A stretch of DNA of 26,705 nt from an uncultured Clostridia bacterium (GTDB lineage: Bacteria; Bacillota; Clostridia; TANB77; CAG-508). How positions within the stretch are numbered: position 1 is the first letter of the stretch; every line of letters begins with the position of its first letter. Both the position numbers and the translations under genes were made by a program. The notes beneath the pieces are model-generated. The model was given only the letters and a program-made list of their open reading frames with translations, was not told where the DNA came from and ran no database searches. This document shows, piece by piece, positions 24,463 to 26,705 of this stretch. Location of the stretch: assembly GCA_944388635.1 (NCBI GenBank), contig CALXJN010000002.1:1-26705 (forward strand), in the 5' to 3' direction.

Positions 24463-24540
24463 AAATTTGCCATTTGGGACGGTTCTAATTCGCAACTTTC
24501 AAAAAATTGCGAATTAGAACCGTCCCAAATGGCAATTTTT
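24461..24540. terminator. Hairpin terminator built from the GGGACGGTTCT repeat (intact copy)
   Basis: Perfect 29-bp arms (24467-24495 and 24507-24535) with an 11-base loop, an A-run before and a T-run after. The arms are the same palindrome as at 9131-9383 with two covarying base-pair changes. It lies right at the stop codon of 24007-24462. Confidence 0.85.
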
Positions 24541-24602
24541 GTTTAAGCTTTTCAAAAAAGGGAATAATCTAAATAATCTTAAATAAAAAGGAATGAAAAA
24601 AT

Positions 24603-25733
24603 TTGAAAAGCTATAGAAAAAAAGAAAAGAAAAATCATATATTAACAAAAATAATGTTACAGATTTTGTTAATATTTACAATTGCAACAATGAGCATTGT
24701 ATTATATGATATGTACATAAATATAGATGTAGATGTTGAAAAAGAAACCTATACAGCGAAAAAAACATCAAAAGAAATAAGCATACAAAATACACAAGAT
24801 GTAAGTACAATGCTTGAAAAAGTATCAAAAAGTGTAGTTCGGAATTTCAAAAATAGAAAATAATGACACATCAATTTTTAATATAAATGCAGAAACAACA
24901 TTATCGTTGGGAAGCGGAATAATAATATCAGAAAAAGGCTATATTCTTACAAATGAACATGTAAGTGGTGCAAAATATAGTAAATGCTATGTTACATTAG
25001 AAAATCGGAGAAGAATATCAAGGGACAGTTATATGGAGCGATAGTGATATTGATTTAAGCATAGTAAAAATCATGAAAATACGGACTAACTAAAGCAAAA
25101 TTAGGAGATTCAGATAAAATAAAATTAGGAAAAACAGTTTACGCAATAGGAAATCCGATAGGAGTCGAATTCCAAAGAACTGTAACTTCAGGCATAATAA
25201 GTGCAACAGATAGAACAATAAAAATAGCAGAAGAAAATGATGTTTCATATATGGGTGACTTAATACAAACAGATGCAGGAATAAATAATGGAAACAGCGG
25301 AGGACCACTAATAAACGAAGCTGGAGAAGTAATTGGAATAAATTCTGTAAAAATAGAAAATGCAGAAGGAATCGGTTTTGCAATACCAATAAACCTAGTA
25401 AAACCAATAATAGAAAAAATTGAAAAAACAGGAGAATTTGTTGAACCTTCAATTGGAATATATGCTTATGATAAAGAAGTGATACAATATTTAGAAGAAG
25501 ATTTAGAATTTGAAACTGGTATATATGTGGTATCAATTAACAAAAATGGCGCCGCATATGGAAAAGGATTGCTTGTTGGAGATATAATATGCAAAATAGA
25601 CGGAATAGAACTAAATAAAATGAATGATTTAAGAAAATATATTTATACGAAAAATGTAGGAGATGAGGTTACTTTGGAAATAGAAAGAAGAGGGAAAAGG
25701 TTTGAGATAAAGATAAATTTAGGAAAAAATTAA
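24603..25733 (+). pseudogene. htrA: HtrA/DegP-like trypsin-family serine protease with three +1 shifts, each at CGGA
   Basis: Joining frames gives a 375-residue protein: a basic start, one membrane helix (KIMLQILLIFTIATMSIVLY), a trypsin-like domain and one PDZ domain (VSINKNGAAYGKGLLVGDII). The triad is present: His in ILTNEHV (24958-24960), Asp in DSDIDLSIVK (25052-25054) and Ser in NNGNSGGPL (25296-25298). The frame breaks after SVV (extra C 24840, expected GISKIEN), after TLEN (extra C 25006, expected GEEYQGT) and after KIMK-I (extra C 25082, expected GLTKAKLGDS). Each break reads C-GGA, and three shifts restore the first frame, which then runs intact to the end. TTG 24603 is the likely start, with AAAAGGA ten bases before; ATG 24593 is out of frame and abuts the ribosome binding site. 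HtrA proteins degrade misfolded proteins at the cell surface. The gene could be decayed, mis-sequenced, or expressed through frameshifting. Confidence 0.85.
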
Positions 25734-25749
25734 TACACATATTGGCGTT

Positions 25750-25793
25750 AAAGAGTGCATATATAAAAAGTATTTATATATGTACTCTTTTAG
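25750..25793 (+). terminator. Intrinsic terminator after the protease gene
   Basis: 18-bp arms (25750-25767 and 25773-25790) with one G-U pair and a 5-base loop, ending in a run of T. The retained terminator sits 17 bases after the protease stop codon. Confidence 0.8.
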
Positions 25794-25935
25794 CATAAAC
25801 ATTTATAATGATTGGTCAGTTTATATTGACTTAGAGAAGTACAAATGATAATCTAGTATCCAATACCAGATGAGAAGGTAAAAACTAAAAATAAATTTTA
25901 ACAAAAGTTTAATCTAAAGAAAGGAAGAAGAAAAT

Positions 25936-26705
25936 ATGAAAGGAATTACTATTGGAAACAAAAGCTCTAAATATCCTATAATTCAAGGAGGAATGGGCGT
26001 TGGAGTTTCATTACATAAATTAGCAGGAACTGTAAGCAAAGAAGGGGGAATAGGTATAATATCTACGGCTGACATAGGATATAAAGAAGCAGACTTTGAA
26101 AAAAATCCACTAAAAGCAGATTTAAGAGCAATTGGAAAAGAAATAAAATTAGCAAGGGAGATAGCTGGAGAAGATAAAATACTCGGAGTTAATATAATGG
26201 TTGCAATGAACTATTATAAAGAAATAGTAACTGAATGTGTAAAAAATAAAATAGATTTAATAATATCAGGAGCAGGAATTCCAAAAGAATTACCAGAATA
26301 TGTAAAAGGTTCTGACACAAAAATAGCTCCAATAGTTTCATCACTTAGATGTTGCAAGTTGATAGTAAAACATTGGATAAAAAAGTATGATTATGTTCCG
26401 GATATGATAGTAATAGAAGGGCCAGAAGCAGGAGGACATTTAGGCTTTAAACAAGAAGAAATTGAAACAGCAAGCCTAGAAGAAATAACAAAAGAAATTA
26501 TAGAATATATAAAAGAAGTAGAAAAAGAATACAATAAAAAGATTCCAGTAATTGCAGCAGGCGGAATTTGGGATAAAAAAGATATACAAAAATATTTAGC
26601 ACTTGGTGCAGACGGGGTGCAAATGGCAACGAGGTTTGTTGCAACTTATGAATGTGATGCGTCAGATGAATTTAAAACAGCATATATAAATGCAAAAACA
26701 GAAGA
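25936..26705 (+). CDS. Nitronate monooxygenase/FabK-like flavoprotein (3' end cut by window)
   Basis: The first 256 codons of a TIM-barrel NAD(P)H-dependent flavin oxidoreductase of the nitronate monooxygenase (YrpB)/FabK group. The opening strand (YPIIQGGMGVGVS) is typical. The EGPEAGGHLGF motif, with H168 as the expected catalytic His, and the FMN-phosphate binding strands (VIAAGGIWDKKDI, LGADGVQMATRF) are present. Members either oxidise alkyl nitronates or, as FabK, reduce enoyl-ACP. There are no fab genes in view and the C-terminus is missing, so the two cannot be told apart. ATG 25936 follows AAAGGAAGAAG. About 200 bases of leader lie upstream, with a possible TTGACT at 25826 but no well-spaced -10. 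Confidence 0.88.
   Translation, partial: MKGITIGNKSSKYPIIQGGMGVGVSLHKLAGTVSKEGGIGIISTADIGYKEADFEKNPLKADLRAIGKEIKLAREIAGEDKILGVNIMVAMNYYKEIVTECVKNKIDLIISGAGIPKELPEYVKGSDTKIAPIVSSLRCCKLIVKHWIKKYDYVPDMIVIEGPEAGGHLGFKQEEIETASLEEITKEIIEYIKEVEKEYNKKIPVIAAGGIWDKKDIQKYLALGADGVQMATRFVATYECDASDEFKTAYINAKTE

Noticed and set aside
24593..24616. ATG at 24593 as the protease start
   Set aside because: It directly abuts the ribosome binding site and its frame stops after seven codons. It would work only with a further base shift near 24602, so TTG 24603 is preferred, though a fourth shift cannot be excluded.
25090..25536. 148-codon minus-strand frame inside the protease gene
   Set aside because: It is Leu-rich antisense to the conserved protease and PDZ sequence, with no initiation signals.

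Overview
The window is AT-rich DNA (well under 35% GC by eye) with purine-rich Shine-Dalgarno sequences, TTGACA/TATAAT-type promoters, A/T-rich codon choice and many intrinsic terminators. This points to a low-GC Bacillota, most likely a gut-type member of the Clostridia; the species cannot be named from the sequence. No rRNA, tRNA, CRISPR array or complete transposase gene was seen.

Layout. 1-1080 (-) is an ECF-type sigma factor that continues into a transmembrane helix and an extracytoplasmic domain; it runs off the left edge. It is followed by a small membrane protein and an AAA_14/DUF4143 ATPase bracketed by two direct copies of a 47-bp palindromic repeat. A one-helix extracytoplasmic protein comes next. 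4067-12579 holds housekeeping and envelope genes: an LTA-synthase-like sulfatase, asnS, a CapA-family protein, a CorA transporter, a YkpA/YbiT-type ABC-F ATPase, and two small membrane proteins in an operon with it. The two convergent junctions (6020-6285 and 9107-9414) each hold a structured repeat set in the loop of a terminator-like inverted repeat.

12620-23593 (-) holds a DUF4190 protein, a response regulator with an HD-GYP domain, a 7TM/PAS histidine kinase, and a 2481-residue NRPS of order C-A-T-C-A-T-R. The reductase end and two modules predict reductive release of a dipeptide aldehyde, which can cyclise to a dihydropyrazinone or pyrazinone. The first A-domain pocket looks Val/Ile-like; the second is uncertain and perhaps aromatic. 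The NRPS and kinase are probably co-transcribed, while the response regulator has a terminator before it and its own promoter.

23775-24462 (+) encodes two small unknown proteins from a near-perfect promoter divergent from the NRPS. At 24603-25733 lies an HtrA-like protease broken by three +1 shifts. In all three the sequence is C-GGA where homology calls for GGA, so the zero-frame codon at each break is CGG. By eye I found no other in-frame CGG in the window. This is either decay, sequence error, or recoding at CGGA, and it is the observation most worth testing. The window ends in a nitronate monooxygenase/FabK-like flavoprotein.

Repeat content is notable: a family of hairpins carrying GGGAC/GGGGAC cores (near 1162, 9131, 14210, 16099, 24467) with paired compensatory changes, one of them split by the nested structured repeat.
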